Positions 41,657 to 49,748 of a DNA stretch of 64,000 nucleotides are shown here, one piece after another. This stretch comes from Halopseudomonas pelagia (GTDB lineage: Bacteria; Pseudomonadota; Gammaproteobacteria; Pseudomonadales; Pseudomonadaceae), in assembly GCF_009497895.1 (NCBI RefSeq), contig NZ_CP033116.1:806001-870000 (forward strand), in the 5' to 3' direction. The position numbers and the translations under genes are program-made. The stretch's first letter is position 1. The number at the start of each line of letters is the position of its first letter. The notes under the pieces are model-generated. The model did not search any database and was not told where the DNA came from. It saw only the letters and a program-made list of their open reading frames with translations.

Positions 41657-41678
41657 ATACATGCATGCTGGCATGTAT
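41657..41678. promoter_or_regulatory. AcrR/TtgR-type operator palindrome
   Basis: Perfect inverted repeat ATACATGC-atgctg-GCATGTAT. It resembles operators of the AcrR/TtgR class, which contain TACAT...ATGTA half sites. The AcrR-like regulator encoded at 44346, with a recognition helix close to that of AcrR, is the obvious candidate to bind it and control glnT (and perhaps the divergent hydrolase). Confidence 0.7.
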
Positions 41679-41704
41679 GTTGAATGGAAGAATCATACCA
41701 AGCT

Positions 41705-41725
41705 CGCCGATGTCGGCGCTTTTTT
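41705..41725 (+). terminator. terminator-like hairpin in the glnT leader
   Basis: cgccg-atgt-cggcg followed by c and six T, 18 bases before the glnT start. The stem is short (5-6 bp), so it may be a weak terminator or attenuator. Confidence 0.4.
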
Positions 41726-41742
41726 CATTCTGGAGTGCAGTC

Positions 41743-43104
41743 ATGACCGTTCAGCCATCACCCGAAAGCCTCAAGCAAACCCTGCAGGACAAAGGCGTTA
41801 AATACGCCTTGGCCGGTTATGTGGATATTCACGGCATCATCAAGGGCAAGTTTGTACCCATCTCGCATATCGGTCGCATGCTCAAGGGCTCGGAACTCTT
41901 TACCGGTGCTGCTCTGGATGGTGTACCACAGGATATCGCTGACAACGAAGTGGCGGCGATGCCGGACGTTGCAACCATGACTGTCTGCCCGTGGAACTCG
42001 GAGCTCGCCTGGTTTGCCAGCGACTTGCACCTGGAGGGCGCGCCCTTCGAAGCCTGTTCGCGGAGCATTCTCAAGCGCCAGGTTGCGGCCGCCGCGGATA
42101 TGGGCTTCACCTTCAATCTGGGTATTGAAACCGAGTTCTTCCTGTTCAAGGACAGCGCCGATGGTGGCTTTGAACCTATTAGCGGCCGCGATATTCTGGC
42201 CAAGCCCTGCTACGACCCGCGCACCCTGGGCGATAACATGCATATCGTCGGTGAACTGGTTGAGGCAATGAACAGCATGGGCTGGGACGTCTATTCCTTC
42301 GATCATGAAGACGCCAACGGCCAGTTCGAAACCGATTTTACCTATACCGACGCATTGGGCATGGCTGACCGCCTGGTGTTCTTCCGTCTGATGGCCAACG
42401 AAATCGCTCGCAAGCACGGCGCGTTCGCTAGCTTCATGCCCAAGCCCTCGGCCAACCGCACCGGCAGCGGCGCGCACTACAACATGTCGCTGGCTGACCG
42501 CGAGACCGGCAAGAACCTGTTCGATCCGGCCAATGGCGAAGACACCCATGGCTGTGGCGTCACCGAAATGGCCTATCACTTTATTGCCGGCATCATGAAG
42601 CACGCTGGGGCTATCAGCGCGGTGATTGCGCCGACGGTCAACAGCTACAAGCGTCTGGTGCGCAAGGGCGCGATGTCCGGTTCGACCTGGGCGCCGGTGT
42701 TTGTCTGCTACGGCAATAACAACCGCACCAATATGTTGCGTATTCCCTCGCAGGGGGGCCGGGTGGAATGCCGCGCGGCGGACATCGCCTGTAATCCGTA
42801 TCTGGGCGCGGCGATGATTCTGGCTGCAGGTCTGGAGGGCATCCGCGAGGCCATGGATCCGGGTCAGCCGCACCGCGAGAACATGTACAACTACAGCGAC
42901 AAGGAAGTGCGCGAGATGGGCATCGAAATGCTGCCGCAGAACCTTGGCGAAGCCGTCGACGCCTTTGAAGCGGACCCGCTGTCCAAGCAGGTTTTTGGTC
43001 AGGCGATGTTCGACAGCTTCGTGCAGTTCAAGCGCGAAGAGTGGACCAGCTATCACACTCACGTATCCGAGTGGGAAATTCAGCGTTATCTGAAATTCTT
43101 CTGA
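41743..43104 (+). CDS. glnT: type III glutamine synthetase (GlnT-like)
   Basis: 453-residue enzyme of the glutamine synthetase superfamily, ATP-dependent amidation of glutamate or a related acid. The N-terminal beta-grasp part reads YALAGYVDIHGIIKGKFVPI; catalytic-domain motifs include LGIETEFFLFKD (metal-binding Glu), DHEDANGQFETDF, KPSANRTGSGAHYNMSL (His loop) and NRTNMLRIPS with RVECRAAD (phosphate/ATP-binding Arg). It matches the Rhizobium GlnT type (type III) rather than GlnA, which is about 468 residues and lacks this start. The ATG at 43 codons into the open frame is chosen because GGAG precedes it and homologous sequence begins there. The cluster with an SBP suggests use of an amine or ammonia-yielding compound. 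Confidence 0.88.
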   Translation: MTVQPSPESLKQTLQDKGVKYALAGYVDIHGIIKGKFVPISHIGRMLKGSELFTGAALDGVPQDIADNEVAAMPDVATMTVCPWNSELAWFASDLHLEGAPFEACSRSILKRQVAAAADMGFTFNLGIETEFFLFKDSADGGFEPISGRDILAKPCYDPRTLGDNMHIVGELVEAMNSMGWDVYSFDHEDANGQFETDFTYTDALGMADRLVFFRLMANEIARKHGAFASFMPKPSANRTGSGAHYNMSLADRETGKNLFDPANGEDTHGCGVTEMAYHFIAGIMKHAGAISAVIAPTVNSYKRLVRKGAMSGSTWAPVFVCYGNNNRTNMLRIPSQGGRVECRAADIACNPYLGAAMILAAGLEGIREAMDPGQPHRENMYNYSDKEVREMGIEMLPQNLGEAVDAFEADPLSKQVFGQAMFDSFVQFKREEWTSYHTHVSEWEIQRYLKFF

Positions 43105-43111
43105 TTTCATT

Positions 43112-43138
43112 GCGCCAGCAAAAGCTGGCGCGCCTTTT
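43112..43138 (+). terminator. intergenic hairpin after glnT
   Basis: Perfect stem gcgccagc-aaaa-gctggcgc (43112-43131) followed by gccttttgc. It can act as a partial terminator between glnT and the SBP gene, lowering or separating their expression. Confidence 0.65.
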
Positions 43139-43190
43139 GCTGTGCTTACCCATAACAGGCAACAGCCTCATATCCCCCAGGAGTTGAAAC

Positions 43191-44285
43191 ATGCAAAAGC
43201 CTCTTCCCTTTACCCGCCGCCTCAGCGGCTTACTCAAAGGCGCGGTTCTGGCTATGGCCGCATCCGCCATCATGGTGCCTGCCGCTTACGCACAGGAGCG
43301 TGACAGCTTCAAGATCGCCTGGAGCATTTACGCTGGCTGGATTCCGTGGAAATACATTGATGAATCCGGGATCATGAAGAAATGGGCCGACAAGTACGGT
43401 ATCGAAGTCGAGATCGTGCAGATCAACGACTATATCGAATCCATCAACCAGTACACCGCTGGTGAGTTTGACGGCGTAGTCGCTACCAGCATGGATGCAT
43501 TGTCGATTCCCTCCGCTGGTGGTGTGGATACCACCGCGCTGATCGTTGGCGATTATTCGAATGGCAATGACGGTCTGGTGATGAAAGACAGCAGCGATAT
43601 CAGGGACCTCAAAGGTCAGGAAATCAATCTGGTCGAGCTGTCTGTTTCGCATTATCTATTGGCACGGGCGCTGGACAGCGTTGGCATGAGCGAGCGTGAT
43701 GTGACTGTGGTCAACACCGGAGATGCGGACATCGTGGCTGCCTTCAGCACGCCAGGCGTGAAGAACGTGGTGACCTGGAACCCGCTGCTTGATGACGTAG
43801 CAAAAATGCCTGGCGCCAATCGCGTATTCGACTCCAGCCAGATCCCCGGTCACATCAAGGATCTGACCGTGGTTAACACCCAGACCCTGGCAGATAACCC
43901 CAAACTGGGTAAGGCGCTGGTTGGCGCCTGGTTCGAGTTGATGGCTGAAATGGGCACTGACAGCGAAGCAGGTCAGGAAGCTCGCGCGGCCCTGGGCGAA
44001 GCCTCTGGTACGGATCAGGCCGGTTATGAAGCACAACTGGCGGGCATGAAAATGTTCTGGAAGCCGGCCGACGCAGTCGCGTTCATTTCCAGCGACGAAG
44101 CAGTCGAGGCAATGGACAGCGTTCGTGACTTCTCCTTCGAGAAAGGTCTGTTGGGTGATGGTGCGCCTTCTGCCGATTTTGTTGGCATCAGCTTCCCCGG
44201 TGGCAAAACGCTGGGCGATACCGATAATATCAAGCTGCGCTTCGATCCCTCCTACATGCAAATGGCGGCTGACGACGCACTCTGA
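43191..44285 (+). CDS. orphan ABC substrate-binding protein (NitT/TauT-like)
   Basis: 364-residue exported protein with a signal peptide (about 1-34, ending AYA|QE) and an SBP fold of the NMT1/nitrate-taurine type: FKIAWSIYAGWIPWKYIDESGIMKKWADKYGIEVEIVQINDYIESINQYTAGEFDGVVATSMDAL is characteristic. It resembles the binding proteins found beside urea carboxylase genes (from memory). No permease or ATPase gene is adjacent, so it either pairs with a transporter elsewhere or serves as a sensor. It follows glnT and precedes the TetR gene on the same strand. Confidence 0.84.
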   Translation: MQKPLPFTRRLSGLLKGAVLAMAASAIMVPAAYAQERDSFKIAWSIYAGWIPWKYIDESGIMKKWADKYGIEVEIVQINDYIESINQYTAGEFDGVVATSMDALSIPSAGGVDTTALIVGDYSNGNDGLVMKDSSDIRDLKGQEINLVELSVSHYLLARALDSVGMSERDVTVVNTGDADIVAAFSTPGVKNVVTWNPLLDDVAKMPGANRVFDSSQIPGHIKDLTVVNTQTLADNPKLGKALVGAWFELMAEMGTDSEAGQEARAALGEASGTDQAGYEAQLAGMKMFWKPADAVAFISSDEAVEAMDSVRDFSFEKGLLGDGAPSADFVGISFPGGKTLGDTDNIKLRFDPSYMQMAADDAL

Positions 44286-44345
44286 TAAAGCCCTCCACCT
44301 GCCTCGGTCTGATCGGTCGAGGTGGGTGATGCGATTGGAACACCC

Positions 44346-44957
44346 ATGCGCCGTACCAAAGAAGACGCGGAAAAAACCCGCCTGAAAATCATCGAAGCCG
44401 CGCTGGTGCTGTTCAGCCGCAACGGTTTCTCGAATACCACCCTGGCGATGATCGGCACCGAAGCCGGCTATAGCCGCGGACCCATCTACTGGCATTTCAA
44501 GAACAAGGATGACCTCTACCAGGCTGTTCTGGCCTGCTCGCAGGAGCCGCTTGAGCAATTGATCGACAATGCCGCTCGCGAGACGGCCAATCCGGTTGCC
44601 GCAATAGATACCTTTGCCAGGCAGTGGTTGGTCCTGCTCGCTGAAGATGTCTGGTTTCGGCAGTCGTTCGAAATTCTATTGAACAAAACCGAATTGACCG
44701 AAGCGGTGGCGCCGACGCTCAAACGCGAGAGAGAGCTGACGCGGCATATTGTCGATACCTTGTCACAGTTAGTCGCCCAGGCGCAGCAATTGCATCAGAT
44801 TCCCTCCACGCAGCCAGCGGACAAACTCGGGCTGCTGGTTTACACCTATTTGATGGGCGTGACCCAGAGCTGGCTGTTTGCGCCTGAATTGTTCTGCCTC
44901 AAGCAGGAAGAGGAATTCTTTGTGCAGCGGCTGCACGGCATGCTGATGCTGAGTTAA
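44346..44957 (+). CDS. AcrR-like TetR-family regulator
   Basis: 203-residue repressor with the N-terminal helix-turn-helix MRRTKEDAEKTRLKIIEAAL...MIGTEAGYSRGPIYWHFKNKDDLY. The recognition helix (SRGPIYWHFKNK) is nearly the same as in AcrR/TtgR, which bind TACAT...ATGTA-type operators; one such palindrome lies ahead of glnT (41657). The C-terminal half is the ligand-binding domain. A GTG at 44322 is an alternative start. No efflux pump is nearby, so the ligand may be a nitrogen compound rather than a drug. Confidence 0.88.
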   Translation: MRRTKEDAEKTRLKIIEAALVLFSRNGFSNTTLAMIGTEAGYSRGPIYWHFKNKDDLYQAVLACSQEPLEQLIDNAARETANPVAAIDTFARQWLVLLAEDVWFRQSFEILLNKTELTEAVAPTLKRERELTRHIVDTLSQLVAQAQQLHQIPSTQPADKLGLLVYTYLMGVTQSWLFAPELFCLKQEEEFFVQRLHGMLMLS

Positions 44958-44965
44958 ATGGGTAT

Positions 44966-45005
44966 AAACAACAAAGCCGGGGCTTGCGCTCCGGCTTTGT
45001 TGTTT
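44966..45005. terminator. bidirectional terminator
   Basis: 15-bp perfect stem aaacaacaaagccgg / ccggctttgttgttt with a 10-base loop, between the TetR gene (plus) and the alkylsulfatase gene (minus), which converge here. Confidence 0.85.
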
Positions 45006-45017
45006 CTGCAGTGAGGG

Positions 45018-46982
45018 TTATCGCGCGACCGGCTCGATAATCGCGAAGTTGGTAGGCGGTTCCTCAATGAGTTGCAGCAAACCGAAAAACGCCTTGGGGT
45101 TGCCCTCCACGCTGATGTCGCCCGCCTTGACCGCGTCGGGGAAAGTCAGTTGGCGCAGCAGAATACGGTCCAGGGTGGCGCGCGTCATACTGACGCTGGC
45201 ATCGGCATTATCGGCCAGGCTGCCAGCGCGGTAAGTCAGGGTCGAGTTCTGCAGGTTCAAGCGATACTGCTCGTCGATATCGGTCAGGCTCCAGTTGATC
45301 ACAAGGTGTTGGCCTTCGGCTTTTTCTGCATTCAGACGCACTGCCAACAGATCGAAGAACATGCCGGCTTCCAGAGCCTGTAACAGATCTGGCGACAGTG
45401 CGTTGCCGCGGCGCGGCTCAGCTGTGCCCTCGCGCAACTCCTGGGCGCCGGTCAGATAGGCGCCGCGCCAGGTGCCCGCTTCTGCTTGGTAGCCCAACTG
45501 CTCAAGTGCATCAGCGCCCAGTTCGCGAGCTGCCTGGTTGCCCGGTTCGGCAAATACGGCCTGACTCATGACCCAGGCTACCCAGCGGTATTCACCCTTG
45601 GCAAAATCTGCACGGGCCTGCTCCAGCAGCTTGTCCATGCCGCCCATATAGCTGATGGTTTTGCTCGCATTCTCTTGTGGCGGCAACGGATCCAGATTGG
45701 CTGGGTTGGCGTCGTACCAGCCCATATAGCGCTGATAGATGGCCCGAGCATTGTGCTTCAGCGTGCCGTAATAGCCGCGCGCATACCATTCCTGGTCGAG
45801 GCTTTTCGGCAGCTTGATGTTCTCGGCAATATCGCCCGCCAGGTGGCCCTTGTTCATCATCCGTACCGACTGGTCATGAATGAACTTGTACAGATCTCTT
45901 TGTACGCCGAGAAAATGCTGAGCCTGTTTCTGCTCCCAGATCGGCCAATGGTGCTGGGCGATAAGAATGTCAGCGCGGTCGCCAAAGCGCTCGAGTGCCT
46001 TGTCGATATAGTGCGACCAGGCGCTGGCATCGCGAATGGCTGCGCCGCGAATGGTGTAGATGTTGTGCAGATGCTGGCTGGTGATTTCCGCGGTATTGAG
46101 CACTTTGAACTGCGGGAAATACATCATCATTTCCGACTCGGCTTCGGTGCCGTGGGCCATCTGGAATTCGATGTCGATGCCGTCAATGGTCAGTTTCGCA
46201 TCATCAGGCACTGTGTCAGTCGGGGCGATCAGGGTAATGGGGCCGCTGCCCAGCGCTTTGCCCAGGCCGGTATCCACATGACCGCGTTCACCCGGTGGCA
46301 CCTGCGCCCCAAACTGGTAGGTGGCACGACGGGTCATGGCATTACCGGCTATCACGTTTTCGGATATGGCGTGCTGCATGAAGCCGTACGGAGCATAGAC
46401 CTTTACCTTGCCTGCGCGCACATCCGCCTCATCGATCACACCTTTTACCCCGCCAAAATGATCGGCGTGGTTGTGGGTGTAGAGCACGGCAACCACCGGT
46501 TTTTGCGGACGGTTCTGGTAGTACAGATCCAGACCGGCCTTGGCGGTGGCCGGCGTCAGCAGCGGATCAATAATGATCAGGCCGGTCTTGCCTTCAATAA
46601 TGGTCATGTTGGCCAGATCCATGCCGCGAATCTGGTACATGCCTTCGGTGACTTCGAACAGGCCGTGTATCGCGTTCAACTGTGCCTGACGCCAGAGACT
46701 GGGATTGACCGTGTCCGGGGCTGCTTTACCATTCAAGAAAGCGTAGGCCGCCATATTCCAGGCCGTTTTGCCCTCGCTGTCGATGACTTTGCCTTCAGGC
46801 CACTCGGCGATAAATCCTCGCCTGGCGTCATCAAATGCCTGGGTATTGGCGAAGGGCAGGGCGTCGAGAACCGCCTTGTTGCGCTCAGCGGTATAGGATT
46901 CTGCAGGCTTGGGTTCAGCGAAAGCATTCAGGGTGCAGCTTGCGGTGAGGATGCTGGTTAACAGCAACGGGCGGTAGCGCAT
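45018..46982 (-). CDS. exported alkylsulfatase, SdsA type
   Basis: 654-residue zinc hydrolase that removes sulfate from primary alkyl sulfates such as SDS. It has a signal peptide (about 1-22), a metallo-beta-lactamase domain with THNHADHFGGVKG (H170, H172, D174, H175), a second metal-site segment (HGTEAESEMMMYFP and AQHHWPIW), a helical dimer region and a C-terminal SCP2-like domain that binds the alkyl chain. Length and motifs match SdsA1. The released sulfate could be taken up by the sbp-cysTWA system 8 kb away, but the genes are not an operon. Confidence 0.9.
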   Translation of the reverse strand: MRYRPLLLTSILTASCTLNAFAEPKPAESYTAERNKAVLDALPFANTQAFDDARRGFIAEWPEGKVIDSEGKTAWNMAAYAFLNGKAAPDTVNPSLWRQAQLNAIHGLFEVTEGMYQIRGMDLANMTIIEGKTGLIIIDPLLTPATAKAGLDLYYQNRPQKPVVAVLYTHNHADHFGGVKGVIDEADVRAGKVKVYAPYGFMQHAISENVIAGNAMTRRATYQFGAQVPPGERGHVDTGLGKALGSGPITLIAPTDTVPDDAKLTIDGIDIEFQMAHGTEAESEMMMYFPQFKVLNTAEITSQHLHNIYTIRGAAIRDASAWSHYIDKALERFGDRADILIAQHHWPIWEQKQAQHFLGVQRDLYKFIHDQSVRMMNKGHLAGDIAENIKLPKSLDQEWYARGYYGTLKHNARAIYQRYMGWYDANPANLDPLPPQENASKTISYMGGMDKLLEQARADFAKGEYRWVAWVMSQAVFAEPGNQAARELGADALEQLGYQAEAGTWRGAYLTGAQELREGTAEPRRGNALSPDLLQALEAGMFFDLLAVRLNAEKAEGQHLVINWSLTDIDEQYRLNLQNSTLTYRAGSLADNADASVSMTRATLDRILLRQLTFPDAVKAGDISVEGNPKAFFGLLQLIEEPPTNFAIIEPVAR

Positions 46983-47297
46983 GGTGGATAAACTCCAGCG
47001 TTGTTTTTATCGGCAATAACCTTAAGTAGTTAAGACTATAAAAGTGCGGAGCCTTATATATCCAATGCATTTTTAGTGCGTTTTTGATGCGCAATGCGCA
47101 TTGATGCAATCTGACGAATATTATTTTTATATTGTGCAGCCAAATTGCCACACTAACTCGCTATGCTTGGCGGCCGATGAGACGGGATCGGGGTGCATTT
47201 TTCCTCGAAGCCGGGGGCCCTTTAAACTATAATCGCGCGCTTTCTCAACGCCGGGCCCTGCCCGGATGTTCGGCACCGACCAGAGGGGTATGACTCA
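46983..47297. other. spacer upstream of sdsA-like gene and nspC
   Basis: Divergent region holding both promoters. Toward nspC there is a good -10 (tataat, 47228-47233) without a strong -35. At 47085-47112 tgatgcgcaatgcgcattgatgca contains overlapping palindromes and a TTGATGC direct repeat, a possible regulator site. No gene is seen. Confidence 0.45.
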
Positions 47298-48395
47298 GTG
47301 ATCAAGACGCCGTATTACCTGATCGACAAGAGCAAGCTGCTGCGCAATCTGGAAAAGATTGCCTATGTACGCGAACACTCCGGGGCCAAGGCATTGCTGG
47401 CGCTGAAGTGTTTTGCCACCTGGTCGGTATTCGATCTGATGCAGCAATATATGGACGGCACCACTTCTTCGTCGCTGTATGAGGTCAAGCTCGGCCGTCT
47501 TAAGTTCGGCGGCGAGACCCATGCCTATAGCGTCGCCTATGGCGATGATGAGATCGAGGAAGTGCTGGCGCATTCGGACAAGATCATCTTCAACTCGATC
47601 AGTCAGCTTGAGCGCTTTGCCGATGCCTCTGACCTGCATGTGCGCGGGCTGCGCCTGAACCCAGGCGTCAGCAGTTCGGAATTCCTGATCGCCGACCCTT
47701 CGCGTCCCTTCAGCCGTCTGGGCGAGTGGGATGCCGAGAAGATCGCCGATGTGATCGATCAGGTCTCCGGCTTCATGATTCACAACAACTGTGAGAACAG
47801 TGACTTCGGCCTGTTCGACCAGATGCTCAGCCAGATTGAAGAGCGGTTTGGCGAGTTGCTCGAGCAGGTCGAATGGGTCAGCCTGGGTGGCGGCATTCAT
47901 TTCACCGGCGAGGGCTACCCGCTGGATGCTTTCTGCGAGCGGCTCAAGCGTTTTGCCGAGCGTTACGACGTGCAGGTGTATCTGGAGCCCGGTGAGGCGG
48001 CCATCACCATGAGCACCTCACTGGAAGTGTCGGTGCTCGATACCCTGTATAACGGCAAGCAACTGGCAGTGGTCGACAGCTCCATCGAGGCGCATATGCT
48101 CGACCTGCTGATTTATCGTCAGCCAGCGAAGATGGAACCCTGTGAAGGTGAGCATGAGTACATGGTGTGCGGCAAGTCGTGTCTGGCGGGTGATATTTTC
48201 GGCGAGTTCCGTTTTGACAAGCCATTGAAGGTCGGTGATCGCCTGTCATTTATCGATGCGGCTGGTTACACCATGGTCAAGAAGAACTGGTTCAACGGGG
48301 TGAAAATGCCATCCATTGCCGTGCGGCAGCTGGACGGCGAGATCGAACTGGTCCGTGAGTTCGGATTCGAAGACTTTGTCAACGGCCTCTCCTGA
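47298..48395 (+). CDS. nspC: carboxynorspermidine/carboxyspermidine decarboxylase
   Basis: 365-residue PLP enzyme of the alanine-racemase-fold (group IV) decarboxylases. It removes CO2 from carboxynorspermidine or carboxyspermidine to give the free triamine. Visible motifs: ALLALKCFATWSVFDLM (PLP lysine, about residue 36), GLRLNPGVSSSEF, HNNCENSDF, GGGIHFTGEGYP (phosphate-binding glycines) and CGKSCLAGDIFGE (catalytic Cys, about 290). The GTG start follows GAGGGG. The dehydrogenase that makes its substrate is encoded 46 bases downstream. Confidence 0.93.
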   Translation: MIKTPYYLIDKSKLLRNLEKIAYVREHSGAKALLALKCFATWSVFDLMQQYMDGTTSSSLYEVKLGRLKFGGETHAYSVAYGDDEIEEVLAHSDKIIFNSISQLERFADASDLHVRGLRLNPGVSSSEFLIADPSRPFSRLGEWDAEKIADVIDQVSGFMIHNNCENSDFGLFDQMLSQIEERFGELLEQVEWVSLGGGIHFTGEGYPLDAFCERLKRFAERYDVQVYLEPGEAAITMSTSLEVSVLDTLYNGKQLAVVDSSIEAHMLDLLIYRQPAKMEPCEGEHEYMVCGKSCLAGDIFGEFRFDKPLKVGDRLSFIDAAGYTMVKKNWFNGVKMPSIAVRQLDGEIELVREFGFEDFVNGLS

Positions 48396-48441
48396 GGCCT
48401 TTAATCCAGCCTTTTCCAAGGAGGCGTTTCGAGGAAGAGAC

Positions 48442-49680
48442 ATGAAGAAAAACGTTCTGATTATTGGTGCCGGTGGTGTTGCTCAGGTTGTCGTGCACAA
48501 GTGCGCGCAGCATAACGATGTGCTGGGTAATATTCATATTGCTTCACGTACGGTGGAAAAATGCCAACAGCTGGTCGACAGCGTACGGGAAAAGGGCAGC
48601 CTCAAGGTTGCCGGTGAATTGCAAGCGCATGCGCTGGATGCTCTCGATGTCGAGGCGACCAAAGCGCTGATTGCCAAGACACGGTCGCAAATCGTCATCA
48701 ATGTCGGATCGGCTTTCGTCAATATGTCCGTGCTGCAAGCCTGTATCGAAACCGGTGCAGCCTACCTGGATACCGCGATCCATGAGGATCCGAGCAGGAT
48801 CTGTGAAACCCCGCCCTGGTACGCCAACTACGAGTGGAAGCGTCGCGAGCTGTGCGAAGCCAACGGCATCACCGCTATTCTGGGGATCGGCTTTGATCCG
48901 GGTGTGGTCAATGCCTACGCGGCACTGGCAGTCAGCGACTATTTCGACAGCGTCAGCGATATTGACATCATCGATATCAACGCTGGTAGCCACGGCAAGT
49001 ACTTCGCTACCAACTTTGACCCGGAGATCAACTTCCGCGAGTTCACCGGTACCGTCTGGTCCTGGCAGAACAGCCAATGGGTCAGCAACAAGATGTTTGA
49101 GGTCAAGCGCACTGACGATTTGCCAGTGGTCGGCGCACACACCAGCTATATGACTGGCCATGATGAAGTGCATTCGCTGTCGCAGAATCTCAAGGTGGCG
49201 AACGTGCGCTTCTGGATGGGCTTTGGCGAGCATTACATCAATGTGTTCACCGTGCTCAACAGCCTGGGCCTGCTCTCGGAACAGCCGGTGACTACCGCCG
49301 AAGGGCTGGAAGTGGTGCCGTTGAAAGTGGTCAAGGCGGTGTTGCCTGATCCGTCGTCGCTGGCGCCGGATTACCAGGGTAAAACCTGTATCGGCGATCT
49401 GATCAAGGGCAAGAAGGATGGCGAGGACCGCGAGATATTCATCTACAACGTCGCCGACCACGCCGAGGCTTATCAGGAAGTAGGCAGCCAGGGGATTTCC
49501 TATACCGCCGGTGTGCCGCCGGTAGCGGCTGCACTGTTGATCGCCAGCGGTGAGTGGGATGTGCAAAAGATGGCCAACGTCGAAGAACTGCCGCCCAAAC
49601 CCTTTCTCAAACTGATGAACGAGATGGGTCTGCCCACGCGTATCCGTGATGAAGACGGCGATCGCCCGTTGAATTTCTGA
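48442..49680 (+). CDS. carboxynorspermidine/carboxyspermidine dehydrogenase
   Basis: 412-residue saccharopine-dehydrogenase-family protein that reductively joins aspartate semialdehyde to diaminopropane or putrescine. The N-terminal Rossmann motif is LIIGAGGVAQVVVHKCAQ, and ATKALIAKTRSQIVINVGSAFVNMSVLQACIETGAAYLDTAI and ILGIGFDPGVVNAYAA are family-typical. The ATG at 48442 follows GAGGAAG. With nspC it forms the alternative (non-SpeD) route to triamines; which diamine is used cannot be told from sequence. Confidence 0.93.
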   Translation: MKKNVLIIGAGGVAQVVVHKCAQHNDVLGNIHIASRTVEKCQQLVDSVREKGSLKVAGELQAHALDALDVEATKALIAKTRSQIVINVGSAFVNMSVLQACIETGAAYLDTAIHEDPSRICETPPWYANYEWKRRELCEANGITAILGIGFDPGVVNAYAALAVSDYFDSVSDIDIIDINAGSHGKYFATNFDPEINFREFTGTVWSWQNSQWVSNKMFEVKRTDDLPVVGAHTSYMTGHDEVHSLSQNLKVANVRFWMGFGEHYINVFTVLNSLGLLSEQPVTTAEGLEVVPLKVVKAVLPDPSSLAPDYQGKTCIGDLIKGKKDGEDREIFIYNVADHAEAYQEVGSQGISYTAGVPPVAAALLIASGEWDVQKMANVEELPPKPFLKLMNEMGLPTRIRDEDGDRPLNF

Positions 49681-49697
49681 TCATATCGCGACAAATG

Positions 49698-49733
49698 AAA
49701 AGGCCAGCCCGAGCGATCGGGCTGGCCTTTTTT
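49698..49733. terminator. bidirectional terminator
   Basis: 15-bp perfect stem aaaaggccagcccga-gcga-tcgggctggcctttt plus further T. It ends the nspC operon and the convergent VOC gene. Confidence 0.92.
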
Positions 49734-49748
49734 GTCAGCGCTTGGCGG

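Noticed and set aside
41758..43110. 450-codon minus-strand frame opposite glnT
   Set aside because: It mirrors the glnT codon pattern (high third-position GC), has no recognisable family, and the plus-strand glutamine synthetase motifs are unmistakable.
45486..46961. 491-codon plus-strand frame opposite the alkylsulfatase gene
   Set aside because: The minus-strand product has the metallo-beta-lactamase motifs and a signal peptide; the opposing frame has no family features and is a shadow.
48544..49566. 340-codon minus-strand frame opposite the carboxynorspermidine dehydrogenase gene
   Set aside because: Shadow of a clear Rossmann-fold dehydrogenase; composition is that of an antisense frame.
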